From SIRX01 sp965214475 (GTDB lineage: Bacteria; Actinomycetota; Rubrobacteria; Rubrobacterales; Rubrobacteraceae): 64,000 nucleotides of DNA. How positions within the stretch are numbered: position 1 is the first letter of the stretch; each line of letters opens with the position of its first letter. The notes below the pieces were generated by a model. That model was not told the origin of the DNA. It saw only the letters and a list, made by a program, of their open reading frames with translations, and did no database searches. This document shows, piece by piece, positions 32,952 to 42,651 of this stretch. The stretch lies in NCBI GenBank assembly GCA_965214475.1, contig OZ243953.1:992001-1056000 (forward strand), read 5' to 3'. Both the position numbers and the translations under genes were made by a program.

Positions 32952-34241
32952 CTACCTCCCCTCGCGCGGGTTGAAGGCCGAGCGTCCGGGGTAATAGGCG
33001 GCATCTCCCAAAGCCTCTTCTATGCGGAGGATCTGGTTGTACTTGGCGACCCGCTCGCCGCGGGCCGGGGCGCCGCTCTTTATCTGGCCGGCGTTCATCG
33101 CGACCGACAGATCGGAGATCGTAGTGTCCTCCGTCTCACCGCTGCGATGGCTGACCATCGTGGTGTAGCCTGCCTTGTGGGCCATCTCCATCGTCTCGAA
33201 AGTCTCGGTGAGCGTTCCGATCTGGTTCACCTTCACCAATATAGAGTTGCCGATACCTTCGTCTATGCCACGAGCGAGTATCTTGGGGTTCGTCACGAAC
33301 AAGTCGTCGCCGACGAGCTGAATCTTTTTGCCGAGCTTTTCGGTGAGCGTCGCCCAACCGTCCCAGTCGTCCTCGTCCAGACCGTCTTCTATAGAGATGA
33401 TCGGGTGTTGGTCCGAGAGCTGCACGTAGTAGTCGACCATCTCGTCGGCGCTGAGTTTTTTATCTTCGCCGGAGAGGTTGTACGTGCCGTCCTCAAAGAA
33501 CTCGGAGGCGGCGGGGTCGAGGGCGAAGCAGATTTGATCTCCTAAAGAGTAACCGCTCCGTTCAACAGCCTCGGACATGAGGTTTAGCGCCTCACCATTG
33601 CTATCCAGGTCGGGTGCGAAGCCGCCTTCGTCCCCAATGCCACTGGAGAGACTTTTCTCTCCGAGCAGCTTCTTTAGGACCTGGTAGATCTCCGCTATGG
33701 AGCGCAACGCTTCGGCGTAGGTATCGAATCCGACCGGCACGACCATGAACTCCTGAAAGTCCACATTGTTCGAAGCGTGCTCACCGCCGTTCATAATGTT
33801 GCAACACGGAACCGGCAGCGTGTGCGCCCCGGCTCCACCCAGGTAGCGGTAGAGCGGTAGCGCCGCAGACTCGGCGGCGGCCTTCGCGGCTGCCAGCGAG
33901 ACACCGAGCATGGCGTTCGCCCCGAATCGGCCTTTATTGTCCGTGCCGTCGGCCTCGATCATGGCGAGGTCCAACGACCGCTGGTCGGTGGCGTCCATAC
34001 CGACGACGATTTCGGCGAGTTCCGTGTCTACGTTCTCGGCGGCGGTGCTGGTGCCTTTGCCACCGTAGCGATCATCTTCCCCGTCACGAAGCTCGACGGC
34101 CTCGTTCTGACCCGTTGAAGCCCCGGATGGCACCGAGGCCCGTCCTATAAAACCACTCCGGGTAGCGAGTTCGACCTCTACGGTCGGGTTCCCCCTGGAG
34201 TCCAAAATCTCGCGCCCGTGTACCGCTACGATCTCCGTCAT
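32952..34241 (-). CDS. eno: Enolase
   Basis: Dehydrates 2-phosphoglycerate to phosphoenolpyruvate; also an RNA-degradosome partner in some bacteria. The 429-residue protein shows the usual landmarks: GREILDSRGNPTVEVEL at the N-terminus, SGASTGQNEAVELRDGE, the metal and catalytic residues in GDEGGFAPDL, SIEDGLDEDDW and VGDDLFVTN, the catalytic lysine in ILVKVNQIGT, and SHRSGETED. The ribosome binding site GGGAGG is about 10 bases before ATG. The product passes directly to pyruvate kinase, encoded next. Confidence 0.98.
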   Translation of the reverse strand: MTEIVAVHGREILDSRGNPTVEVELATRSGFIGRASVPSGASTGQNEAVELRDGEDDRYGGKGTSTAAENVDTELAEIVVGMDATDQRSLDLAMIEADGTDNKGRFGANAMLGVSLAAAKAAAESAALPLYRYLGGAGAHTLPVPCCNIMNGGEHASNNVDFQEFMVVPVGFDTYAEALRSIAEIYQVLKKLLGEKSLSSGIGDEGGFAPDLDSNGEALNLMSEAVERSGYSLGDQICFALDPAASEFFEDGTYNLSGEDKKLSADEMVDYYVQLSDQHPIISIEDGLDEDDWDGWATLTEKLGKKIQLVGDDLFVTNPKILARGIDEGIGNSILVKVNQIGTLTETFETMEMAHKAGYTTMVSHRSGETEDTTISDLSVAMNAGQIKSGAPARGERVAKYNQILRIEEALGDAAYYPGRSAFNPREGR

Positions 34242-34348
34242 ACGCAGTTATCCTCCCTGTTGGCGTTCAGTAGCTGGCTATACCCGTAACTCTACGCGTT
34301 TGAACACCGTCCCGCTACTGCGGCCCCTATAGAGCGCCGGTTTTCCGC

Positions 34349-35437
34349 CTATTGACCTTGGGGTACTGCGGTTGGTTCTCCCCCGGTCATCCCACCAGGA
34401 GCGGCCTGCTCCGGATCGTAGCCCGGCAGATATTCGATGTTGCGGTCTTTCTTTTCTTTCTCTAGCCATTTCTCGAACTCGGTGAACTGCTCCTCCTGGG
34501 CGAGTTGCTCCTTTATCTGCGGCTTGACCTCTTCCAAGGGGGCGGTCTCCTCCGGCTGGGTCTCAGTCACCTTGATCACGTGATAGCCAAACTCTGTCTC
34601 CACCGGTCCTACAACCTCACCCTCGTCTGCGTTGAAAGCGGCCTTCTCGAACTCGGGCACGAAAGAACCCTCACCCTGGCAACCAAGCTCTCCCCCCTTT
34701 CCCTTACTGCCGGGGTCCTGAGAGAACTCTTTAGCCAGCTTGGCGAAATCTCCGCCATCTTGAAGTTGCTGCTTCACTTCCTCAGCCTTCTTTTTCTGGT
34801 CTTTGTTGAAAAGGATGTGGCTGATGCAGCGCTGTTCGGGGGTGCTGAACTGAAGCTCTTTATTCTCGTCGTAGAAAGCCTTGATCTCATTTTCCGTAGG
34901 CTTTACGTCACCGACGACTTCCTCCTGAACCTTTTGGGTCGGCAGCTGATCCCGAATATCCTGGCGAAGCTCTTCTTCAGTGAGCTCGGCTTGCGTCAAG
35001 GCCTCCTTGAACGCCTTCTCCCGACCTAAGTCCTGGCCCGCTTGCTGGGCCTGGTCAGCGATCTGGCCCTTGATCGTCTCTATCTCTTCATCCACGTCTT
35101 TCTGGGTGACTTCGATGTTGTTCTCCTGGGCGTAGGCCTTGGCTACCTCCACCCCGACGAGCTGCGGCATAACCTGCTGCAAAGCCGCCTGGTACTGCGG
35201 GGAATCAGGAGGAATCTCACCAGCCCCACTCTGCTGGGCGAACTGATCCACCGCCTCTTCCACCTCCCCTTTCGTAACCTCTCCACCATCGAAGGTAACG
35301 ACCTTCTGTGCCCCGGATTCGACTTCCTGCGCCGGCTCTGCCGGAGCACAACCCGCAAAGGCCAACAAGGCAACAACCACGGTAACGACCAAAACTCTAG
35401 CGGAAAAAAGCTTACTCAAAACGGAAGGAGACCTCAC
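34349..35437 (-). CDS. SurA/PrsA-like peptidyl-prolyl isomerase lipoprotein
   Basis: An extracytoplasmic foldase: a signal peptide with lipobox LLAFAGC, a SurA N-terminal helical domain (KGEVEEAVDQFAQQ, then a long coiled region), and one parvulin PPIase domain (about 215-310: CISHILFNKD, FAKLAKEFSQDPGSKGKGGE, LGCQGEGSFVPEFEKAAFN, GYHVIKV). The C-terminus is Gly/Pro-rich. A TATAAT box at 35470-35465 on this strand puts transcription start near 35458, so an upstream ATG (35497) is excluded. The best starts are GTG 35437 or TTG 35419, both with weak ribosome binding sites. It helps fold secreted proteins. Confidence 0.9.
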   Translation of the reverse strand: MRSPSVLSKLFSARVLVVTVVVALLAFAGCAPAEPAQEVESGAQKVVTFDGGEVTKGEVEEAVDQFAQQSGAGEIPPDSPQYQAALQQVMPQLVGVEVAKAYAQENNIEVTQKDVDEEIETIKGQIADQAQQAGQDLGREKAFKEALTQAELTEEELRQDIRDQLPTQKVQEEVVGDVKPTENEIKAFYDENKELQFSTPEQRCISHILFNKDQKKKAEEVKQQLQDGGDFAKLAKEFSQDPGSKGKGGELGCQGEGSFVPEFEKAAFNADEGEVVGPVETEFGYHVIKVTETQPEETAPLEEVKPQIKEQLAQEEQFTEFEKWLEKEKKDRNIEYLPGYDPEQAAPGGMTGGEPTAVPQGQ

Positions 35438-35632
35438 TGTAATCGAACGGCAGAAACCGCGCGGATTATAGCACGGCGTCTCGAGCAGCCTCTCCAAAAT
35501 ACGACACCAGGCTTTGATGTTTCACCGGCAAGCTATACCCTCATCGCAACTCTCCACCCACATCGTAGCCTCGTGTGCTACAATCAACTTACACTGTAAA
35601 TCAGAGGTTCCCGAAGAGGATAGGAGGGAAGC

Positions 35633-36383
35633 TTGAAACGTATTGTGTGGTTTACTGGAGTTCCTCTGGCGGCTTTGTTAGCAGGAGCGGCGGGTTTTCG
35701 CGCCCGTCTACGTTATGGGCCTCGTAGTATCTATTTTTATTGTCGTACCGTTGGCGCTGTTGTCGGGATCTCTCTTGGGGGCCCTGTCGGCCGGATGGAT
35801 CGCCAACTTCTCGGCCCACGGTACTTCTGTGCGAACGCGGAGTCGGTTCTGGGCAATCTTTGCCGTCGCGCTGGTTTCATCTCTAGCGGGACTTCTTGCT
35901 GCGACGGTCGGGGGCTTCTTCATTAACGAGTTTTGGGCAGGGATAGGCCCCGGCGCCGGCCTGGCAATATATTACTTGCCCGGTGCGGTCATCTTCTCGG
36001 GGGCGACGACGGTGGCAGCCTGGCGACTCCGCGGCCCCGCAGCAGACAGATTAGACTTTATGGATAAAGTGGCGTTGGTGTTGGCTGCAGCGTGGATGGG
36101 ATCCCTTATTTTAGTGGAGAGTCTATTAACCGGAGTGTTCGCGTACTCGCCCCTCCAAGATCTAGCCGATCTAGTGTCCGGATTGGAGCTCGTGGTTCTT
36201 TTCGGAGGGGGCCTCGTCCTGGCCGCACTAGGGCTCCTTCTCGCCACGCGTTTTTCACGGAGGACCAGAAAACGCAGCTTGCGATGGGACGCCGCCCTGT
36301 CGCTAGTGTCGGTCGGGCTACTGCCTTTCGCGGTTGCCGGAACGATTTTTCTCGGATGCTCGGTCTTCTACTGCGGGGCGTAG
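35633..36383 (+). pseudogene. Polytopic membrane protein interrupted by a frameshift
   Basis: TTG 35633, with AGGAGGGAAGC directly upstream, opens a frame encoding a first hydrophobic helix (IVWFTGVPLAALLAGAAG). That frame then turns into non-membrane sequence. The next frame, open from before ATG 35715 to 36383, encodes the rest: about six helices (LVVSIFIVVPLALLSGSLLG onward). Deleting one G from the GGG run near 35697 joins them as ...AGAAVFAPVYVMGLVVS.... Translation from ATG 35715 alone would give 222 residues without a good ribosome binding site. Family not recognised. It could be a mutation or an assembly error. Confidence 0.6.
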
Positions 36384-36513
36384 TTGCCCCCATGCCTGCC
36401 TCTCAACTTAGCGAGTTTGTAAAACGAGGTCATCGGAATGACTCTATCGCGCTTCGACCACAGCGATTACAATTGCCGGTAACAGCGAGTAAACCTCACG
36501 AACGGAAGAGACT

Positions 36514-36939
36514 GTGGTGCGCTTGATCCTTGGGGTTGCGTCTGGGGCTGTTTTAATCGTTCTATTGAACAAGACCCTACTTCTGAGCCCGGGTAGCGAG
36601 GGTGCCAACGGAGATGCTATCGGCACCTTCGTCTCAGTGCTGTGGTTTTTCGGGTGGGCGGCGGGTTCGGTTGGCATCGGCGCGTTGTCCGGCTGGATCT
36701 CCGGGCGGTTGGAGATCTTGATCGCCCTCGGATCGGTCGCGCTAAGCACGGTCGCCTTGTGGTTCCTTCCATCCCTGTTTTGGTTGCTCAATTCGTACCT
36801 GGGAGAACCGCTAGATTTTTACTTGGGAAGGCCAGGGAAGCCCGGGGTTGACGCTATCCTCATAAATGCCCCGGTTCTCGTGTTCGCCCTGGTCGGTGGG
36901 ACGGTTGCACTCTTTGCCAGACGCACGGATTTGCAGTAA
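36514..36939 (+). CDS. Four-helix membrane protein, unknown
   Basis: 141 residues, GTG start, with four probable transmembrane helices (about 2-20, 40-60, 68-92, 115-135) and few charged residues. The loop LGEPLDFYLGRPGKPGVDA is the most polar part. Not recognised. It lies 130 bases after the frameshifted membrane gene on the same strand and converges with mfd. Both genes are insertions into an otherwise minus-strand housekeeping cluster. Confidence 0.62.
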   Translation: MVRLILGVASGAVLIVLLNKTLLLSPGSEGANGDAIGTFVSVLWFFGWAAGSVGIGALSGWISGRLEILIALGSVALSTVALWFLPSLFWLLNSYLGEPLDFYLGRPGKPGVDAILINAPVLVFALVGGTVALFARRTDLQ

Positions 36940-36951
36940 GTGGAGATTCAC

Positions 36952-39900
36952 CTACGAAGTCTTTGAGAGTTCCCTAAGAGACACTTCCGCCAACTCTAAA
37001 GGCTCTTTCTCCGAGCGCACCGTTACCCGGCCTTCTCGACCGCCGACGGTGCCGCCAGTCTCTTTCCGGAGCAGTGCGGGCGTCTGGGCGGTGACGCCGG
37101 TGATGGTTAGCGTGCCGGAGCGGTAGGTTACGGAATTGGCTCCCGCTGCACGCGCCAGTAGCTTTACTCGGGAGACGCCGAGCAGGTTGAGAGTAGGATC
37201 CGGGATGCGCCCAAAGCGGTCGGTGAGTTCTTCCGCGAGGTCGTCTACTTCGGCGAGCGTCTGAACTCCGGAGGCCCGACGATAGAGATCGACGCGTTCT
37301 ACTTCATCCATCACGTATTCCGGCGGCAGGTACGCATCTACCGGCAACTCGACTATGACCGGGCGCTGCTCACTGTGCTCGACCTTCTTGCCTCTCGCTA
37401 GCGCTACCGCTTCTTCGAGGAGTTGGAGATACATCTCGAAGCCGACGGCGGCTATTTGGCCGGACTGTTCGCCGCCGAGGAGGTTGCCGGCGCCCCGGAT
37501 CTCCAGGTCTCGCATCGCCACTGCGAAACCGCTTCCAAGTTCCGTAAAATCCATGAGCGCTTCCAGGCGTTTCTGAGATTCGACGGTTGCTCCTAGAGGG
37601 GCGAAGAGGTAAGCATAGGCCTGATTTGTGGAGCGCCCGATCCTGCCTCGCAACTGGTAGAGTTGTGACAATCCCATCATGTCTGCCCGGTCCACGATGA
37701 GCGTATTGGCCGTTGCCACGTCCAGGCCGCTCTCTACGATGGTCGTGGTGACGAGCACGTCGGCTTCCCTTTCGAGAAAGCCCTGCATCACGTCCTCCAG
37801 CGCCCGCTCCGGCATCTGGCCGTGGGCCGTCACGAAGCTCACGCCCGGCAAGATGCCCCGCAACCGCTCTGTTACCTCGTCTATTGTCTCGACCCGATTG
37901 TGGACGAAGAAGACCTGCCCGCCCCGGGCAACTTCCCGCTCTATTGCACGTTTGACGAGGTCTTCTTCGTAAGGCCCGACATGGGTCAGGATGCTGCGGC
38001 GTCCGGCGGGTGGCGTCTCGATAATGCTTATGTCCCGTAGCGAGGCCAGGCCCATCTGCATGGTGCGCGGGATAGGTGTAGCCGTTAGGGTCAACACGTC
38101 GACGCTCGTCTTGAACTCTTTGAGACGCTCTTTGTGGCGGACGCCGAAACGCTGTTCTTCGTCCACCACGATCAGGCCTAGTTCCTTCGGCCGAACCTCG
38201 GAGCCGAGCAGGGCGTGTGTCCCGATGAGGACGTCCACCTCCCCGGAGGCGAATTCCGCTAGCACCCGCCGCCGCTCCGCCGCCGTGCGGAAGCGCGAGA
38301 TGCTCTCGACCCGCACGGCGAAGTTCCCGAGCCTCTCCTTGAAGGTCCGCTCGTGCTGCTGCACCAAGATAGTCGTCGGGGCGAGCAGCATTACCTGTTT
38401 GCCCGCGAGCACGGCTTTGAACGATGCCCGAATTGCCACTTCCGTCTTACCGAAGCCCACGTCACCACACACGAGCCGGTCCATCGGGTGTGGCTGCTGC
38501 ATATCCGCCTTCGAAGCGGCGATTGCGGCCTGCTGATCCGGGGTTTCCTGATAGGGAAAGCTCTCTTCCAACTCGCGCTCCCACTCGCCGTCCTCCGGTA
38601 GGGCCTGCCCTACAGCGTTGGCGCGGGCAGCGTAGAGTTGCAACAAATCTCCGGCGAGCGCCTTGACCCGCTTGCGGACTTTATCCGTGACCTGAGACCA
38701 GGTAGAGCCGCCGAGTTTGTCCAGCCGGGCTCCCTCACCACCGATGTACTTGTGCAACAATTCCATCTGCTCGTAAGGCACAAACAGCGTGTCACCGCCC
38801 TTGTACGTCACCTGCATGTAATCTCGGGTCGCGCCCAGGACCTCCTTCGCCACCAGACCTTCGAAGCGTCCGATGCCCTGCGTGGTGTGAACTACCAAGT
38901 CCCCATTCTTAAGGTCAGCGAAGGACGACAGAGAACGACCGGGATGTGCCTCGCGCGCCCTACGACGTCGGCCGAACAACGAGTCCCGACGCAGGACCGC
39001 GATCCCACCGTCCAGGTAGGTAAAACCTTCTTCGACCTCTCCGGGCACAGCATAGACGCCGCGCGGCAGGTTGGCGTCCACCCGGTCGGCTTCCCGGACT
39101 TCGCGTTGTATCTCGCCGAACGCGTAGATCGTGCGTCGCGCTTCGCCGCGGGAGCCGCAAGCTATAAAGACCGCGAGACCATCTTCGGCCAGGGCGTCCA
39201 ACCGTCGTCCCGCCTCACGAATGGTGTCGGCAAAGGCGGCGATGGGTGGGGCAGAGACGATCGCACCCTCCACGTTGCCGGTAAACTCAAGGTCCGGCTC
39301 CGGCGATTCGGTGTCGTAGAGTTCGGAGACGAAGCCATCCAGTTCTTCCGATAGCTCCTCCCGCGCTTGCTCGTGCCAAACTGCCACGTCCGGCAAGAGC
39401 TCGCGCACGGAGCTAGGGTTCTTCTCTAGAAGCAGCCGGTCCAGGCCCGGTGTACGGACGCCCCGGCGGGCCTCTTCGGGGAAGTCTCCATTTGCAGCGG
39501 CGAGAGTTGCCAGGTCTCCCTCGCGGGCGGCGTAGGCGGTTACGGCTTCAAGTTCGCGTACGACGCGTTGGGTCGCCAGGGAGATAGCGCGGACGCTCTC
39601 GATCTCATCCCCCCACCACTCGATTCGTACCGGCGACCGGCGAGTGCTGGGGAAGAGATCCACAATCCCACCCCGCACCGCAAATTCTCCGGGCCGTGAA
39701 GCCCGGTCTGAGCGTTCATACCCAAGGTCCACGAGCCTCTCCAGCGTCAGGTCCAGATCCAACTCGACACCATCGGCCAACTCCAGCGGCGCGTAGAGCG
39801 GCGTCCGTTCCATCATAGCGATAGGTCCGGCGACCACCACGCCAGCCGACGACAGCGAGTGGAGCGCCCGCTGCCGGCGACCGACTCGGAGTACAGACGG

Positions 39901-40110
39901 TTCGAAAACATCCCCGTAGACGACACCACGCGATGGGATGTGTACTACAGGATCGCTGGTGAAAGCTGCCGCGTCGCGGGCGTAACGCTCCGCATCCTCT
40001 TCGGTTGAGGCTCGTAGCTGAACAGGAGTTGCGTTCGCAGAGGCAATATATGCTCGGATACGACGCGGAGCCTGCACGTTCTTCGTCTGCGTCGTATCCG
40101 GCACCCGCAT
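36952..40110 (-). CDS. mfd: Transcription-repair coupling factor
   Basis: DNA translocase that removes RNA polymerase stalled at lesions and recruits UvrA. 1052 residues, slightly short for Mfd. Domain order: UvrB-like N-terminal part (GEFAVRGGIVDLFPS), CarD-like RNA polymerase-interaction domain (DLVVHTTQGIGRFEG), then a RecG-type helicase with Walker A CGDVGFGKTEVA, DEEQ in VVDEEQRFGV, TATPIPRTMQMGL, and motif VI QLRGRIGR. A C-terminal TRCF domain (EVDDLAEELTDRFG) closes it. Mfd next to pth/rplY/glmU and eno is the usual actinobacterial arrangement. The start is the first ATG of the frame. Confidence 0.97.
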   Translation of the reverse strand: MRVPDTTQTKNVQAPRRIRAYIASANATPVQLRASTEEDAERYARDAAAFTSDPVVHIPSRGVVYGDVFEPSVLRVGRRQRALHSLSSAGVVVAGPIAMMERTPLYAPLELADGVELDLDLTLERLVDLGYERSDRASRPGEFAVRGGIVDLFPSTRRSPVRIEWWGDEIESVRAISLATQRVVRELEAVTAYAAREGDLATLAAANGDFPEEARRGVRTPGLDRLLLEKNPSSVRELLPDVAVWHEQAREELSEELDGFVSELYDTESPEPDLEFTGNVEGAIVSAPPIAAFADTIREAGRRLDALAEDGLAVFIACGSRGEARRTIYAFGEIQREVREADRVDANLPRGVYAVPGEVEEGFTYLDGGIAVLRRDSLFGRRRRAREAHPGRSLSSFADLKNGDLVVHTTQGIGRFEGLVAKEVLGATRDYMQVTYKGGDTLFVPYEQMELLHKYIGGEGARLDKLGGSTWSQVTDKVRKRVKALAGDLLQLYAARANAVGQALPEDGEWERELEESFPYQETPDQQAAIAASKADMQQPHPMDRLVCGDVGFGKTEVAIRASFKAVLAGKQVMLLAPTTILVQQHERTFKERLGNFAVRVESISRFRTAAERRRVLAEFASGEVDVLIGTHALLGSEVRPKELGLIVVDEEQRFGVRHKERLKEFKTSVDVLTLTATPIPRTMQMGLASLRDISIIETPPAGRRSILTHVGPYEEDLVKRAIEREVARGGQVFFVHNRVETIDEVTERLRGILPGVSFVTAHGQMPERALEDVMQGFLEREADVLVTTTIVESGLDVATANTLIVDRADMMGLSQLYQLRGRIGRSTNQAYAYLFAPLGATVESQKRLEALMDFTELGSGFAVAMRDLEIRGAGNLLGGEQSGQIAAVGFEMYLQLLEEAVALARGKKVEHSEQRPVIVELPVDAYLPPEYVMDEVERVDLYRRASGVQTLAEVDDLAEELTDRFGRIPDPTLNLLGVSRVKLLARAAGANSVTYRSGTLTITGVTAQTPALLRKETGGTVGGREGRVTVRSEKEPLELAEVSLRELSKTS

Positions 40111-40257
40111 ATTCTACTCGTCTTGGGCGGCGATCCAACCTGTAAAGATTCGACGCTACGAGTTCAGACCATCTCGTTCACGCAGAAGTCTTGCCACAGA
40201 CCCTTAGAGTCGCTGGGTCTTTCAGTCCGAGACTCGTTCAAATGCAACAGCCTTCGG

Positions 40258-41607
40258 TCAGGACGCACTATCCTTGAAGGAGCTACTGGCTCCCCACCAT
40301 CCTGCCAATTTGGCGACGACGAGAACAGCAATGCCTCCGCCTATCGTCACCGCGATAAACGGCCAAGAGAAACCGGAAGCGATAAGGAACGGCGCAAAGC
40401 TAACCATTGCTACTTCCACCGGGGCTATAGGTACGTACGCGAGCCCGTAATCGTCGAGAGTTTTGCTCTCCAACTTGGGGTCCACGATTCTGAGCAGTGC
40501 AATACCCATCGCCACCGCGCCAGTCGACCAGCCCCAGGTAAATATACCCCGCTCGAAAGCATATTCGGAGAACACCCGGGGCGCGAGAAATCTGAAGAGT
40601 ACGAAGCAGTACCCGAGGCCGAAAAGCAACAGTAAGATCAAGGGGATCAAGTAGCTCGCCACGACAGTCGGGACGATTGCGGCTATACCGAACGCGACCA
40701 GGAGATCGGTCGAGGTACCGGTAATGTCGTTTATGGTGTCTTTGTCAACATACTCACTGGCCTGCATCCTGACGAGCACGAACTGTAGGAGTATGCCGAC
40801 GATGTAAGCTACGGCGAACACCGGTATGGCGAGCTGCGGCAAGAGAGCTTCACCACCCTGAGCAAGATAGTAAGCGCCTGTCGCGGCCATCAGGATCAAG
40901 CCAAGATGCAAAGCGAGCGGTTCCAGAGAGACCGGTGAGACTGTCCCCTCACCGATTGACTCTCTACGCTTCCTTGGAACCAGACCCGTTCTCAGCTCCA
41001 CCGGCAGGTCTTTGAAGTCCGCCAGGATGGTCGTCCGGCCCGTGCGGGCGCCCCACTGAGTAAGGGCCAAACCACCGAGAATGGCCGCCATCACGCCAAC
41101 GGTCGCGGAGGTGAAAGCCAGAGACTGGGCCTCCTGCCAGCCAATTCCCTCGAACGCGGTACCCACCGCTGCGGCGGTACCGTGTCCGCCGACGAAACCG
41201 CTCGCCAGCATAAGGCCGAAACCTCCGGGAAGGTCCCAGAACAGGCCGAGCACCGCAAGTGCGAACAGGAGCCCCGCTCCCCACATCATCACGTACATCG
41301 CCAACGAATAAGAGAACAACGCGCCGACCCGACCAGCTATGGAGCTAAGGTCGAAAGTCTGGCCCAGCGGCAGGGAGGCAAAAATCACCGCGATCAGGAT
41401 GGACGGGTAAGTGGAGATCTGATCTGAGAACGGGATGATACCGACCCCGTTCGGGCCTAGCAATAAAGCTAGTAATCCTGCAATTATGCTCGCCGGGAGG
41501 AAGAGCACCTGGACCGGCTTGACCTTTGCCCTCAGAAGCTTCCCGAGGACGAGCAACAAAAAGATGAGCCCCAAGTCGGTGAACAGATTCCACGGGGTAA
41601 ATTCCAT
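40258..41607 (-). CDS. Sodium/glutamate symporter family protein (GltS-like)
   Basis: 449 residues, ten to twelve helices in two inverted halves. GltS-type motifs: LLLVLGKLLRAKVKPVQVLF, the re-entrant loop GFVGGHGTAAAVGTAFEG, and in the second half ITGTSTDLLVAFGIAAIVP with FTWGWSTGAVAMGIALL. Imports glutamate or a related anion with sodium. The ATG 41607 is preferred over upstream readings (a GGGAAGTGG precedes it). A long palindrome (41665-41688) sits in the shared regulatory region with the divergent MOSC gene. It is an insertion relative to the conserved mfd-pth neighbourhood. Confidence 0.88.
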   Translation of the reverse strand: MEFTPWNLFTDLGLIFLLLVLGKLLRAKVKPVQVLFLPASIIAGLLALLLGPNGVGIIPFSDQISTYPSILIAVIFASLPLGQTFDLSSIAGRVGALFSYSLAMYVMMWGAGLLFALAVLGLFWDLPGGFGLMLASGFVGGHGTAAAVGTAFEGIGWQEAQSLAFTSATVGVMAAILGGLALTQWGARTGRTTILADFKDLPVELRTGLVPRKRRESIGEGTVSPVSLEPLALHLGLILMAATGAYYLAQGGEALLPQLAIPVFAVAYIVGILLQFVLVRMQASEYVDKDTINDITGTSTDLLVAFGIAAIVPTVVASYLIPLILLLLFGLGYCFVLFRFLAPRVFSEYAFERGIFTWGWSTGAVAMGIALLRIVDPKLESKTLDDYGLAYVPIAPVEVAMVSFAPFLIASGFSWPFIAVTIGGGIAVLVVAKLAGWWGASSSFKDSAS

Positions 41608-41664
41608 TTTCCACTTCCCATTAAAGAGTGTATTTTGGAACGCTAACATCTTTTTGAGTAGGAG

Positions 41665-41688
41665 TATATGTATATATCGATACATATA
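41665..41688. promoter_or_regulatory. Operator-like palindrome between divergent genes
   Basis: TATATGTAT and ATACATATA are perfect 9-base arms around a 6-base centre. AT-rich and 58 bases before the gltS start, in the 171-base gap to the MOSC gene. This is the size expected for a dimeric repressor site. No regulator is encoded nearby. Confidence 0.42.
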
Positions 41689-41778
41689 TTCGTCGTCGTT
41701 ACGTTGGTCCGGCGAAAAAGAGCTCCCTCACGACAAGCGATCAAAGCTCACTAAGATGATGCTACCATTGACGGAGCC

Positions 41779-42591
41779 ATGACCGGATTGACCTTGAAGG
41801 AATTGTACGTTTATCCCATCAAATCTATCGGCGGCGTCCCTCTGCAAGAAGCTCGGCTAGACGAGCAAAGCATTGAGCACGACCGGCGCTGGATGCTGGT
41901 GGACGAAAGCCGCAAGTTCATGTCGCAGCGAAAGCACCCGCGCATGGCCCTCATCTCCACACGGCTGACCCCGGAGCATTTAGTCGTCGAAGCTCCGAGG
42001 ATGCCCGAATTACATCTACCGCTGCACCCGGAAGAGAAAGGAAACATCGAGGTACAAGTCTGGTCGGATACGGTGAGAGCTACGCCTATTGGGAATGAAG
42101 CGGGGGAGTGGTTCAGCGCTTTTTTGGGATCTCCTTGCAAATTAGTGTACATGCCGAATGATGAAGTGCGCCAGGTGGACCAGGAATACGCGCAGACTGG
42201 AGACCGGGTAGGTTTTTCTGATGGCTTTCCTTTCCTTCTGGTCTCCCAGGCTTCTTTGGACGACCTCGGAAGGCGGCTGGGGAGGGATGTCCCCGTCGAC
42301 CGGTTCCGTCCGAATCTAGTGGTCGAAGGCTGTGAGCCTTTCGAAGAGGATGAGTGGCGTACACTCCGCATTGGAGAGGTAGACTTCCGGGTATTGAAGC
42401 CCTGCTCCCGGTGCTCCATCGTGATGACGGATCAGGCCTCCGGCAACCGAGACCGGGAAGTGCTGGCGACGCTCGCCGGGTACCGAAGGAGCGGCAAAAA
42501 GATACTCTTCGGCCAAAACCTGGCCCACGACTCGATTGGAACATTGCGCGCAGACGATGCGATAGAGGTCTTTGCAGATGAGTCACTCTAA
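41779..42591 (+). CDS. MOSC domain protein (YcbX-like)
   Basis: 270 residues: an N-terminal MOSC_N beta-barrel (LKELYVYPIKSIGGVPLQEA) followed by a MOSC domain (about 130-265) with the molybdenum-ligand cysteine region LKPCSRCSIVMTDQASG. This matches YcbX/mARC-type reductases that reduce N-hydroxylated compounds with a Mo cofactor, using a separate electron donor. There is no ferredoxin domain here, unlike E. coli YcbX. Mo-cofactor genes are not in the window, although the MoeZ-type protein at 13 kb could serve that pathway. Confidence 0.9.
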   Translation: MTGLTLKELYVYPIKSIGGVPLQEARLDEQSIEHDRRWMLVDESRKFMSQRKHPRMALISTRLTPEHLVVEAPRMPELHLPLHPEEKGNIEVQVWSDTVRATPIGNEAGEWFSAFLGSPCKLVYMPNDEVRQVDQEYAQTGDRVGFSDGFPFLLVSQASLDDLGRRLGRDVPVDRFRPNLVVEGCEPFEEDEWRTLRIGEVDFRVLKPCSRCSIVMTDQASGNRDREVLATLAGYRRSGKKILFGQNLAHDSIGTLRADDAIEVFADESL

Positions 42592-42651
42592 GTTTCTCGG
42601 GGCCGTTCTGAGGGTAATACCTATTGAATATTCGACGTAGATAGGAGCGTT

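Noticed and set aside
32903..33545. Long plus-strand frames opposite eno and pyk
   Set aside because: Antisense shadows of highly expressed, conserved genes; no ribosome binding site or recognisable domain.
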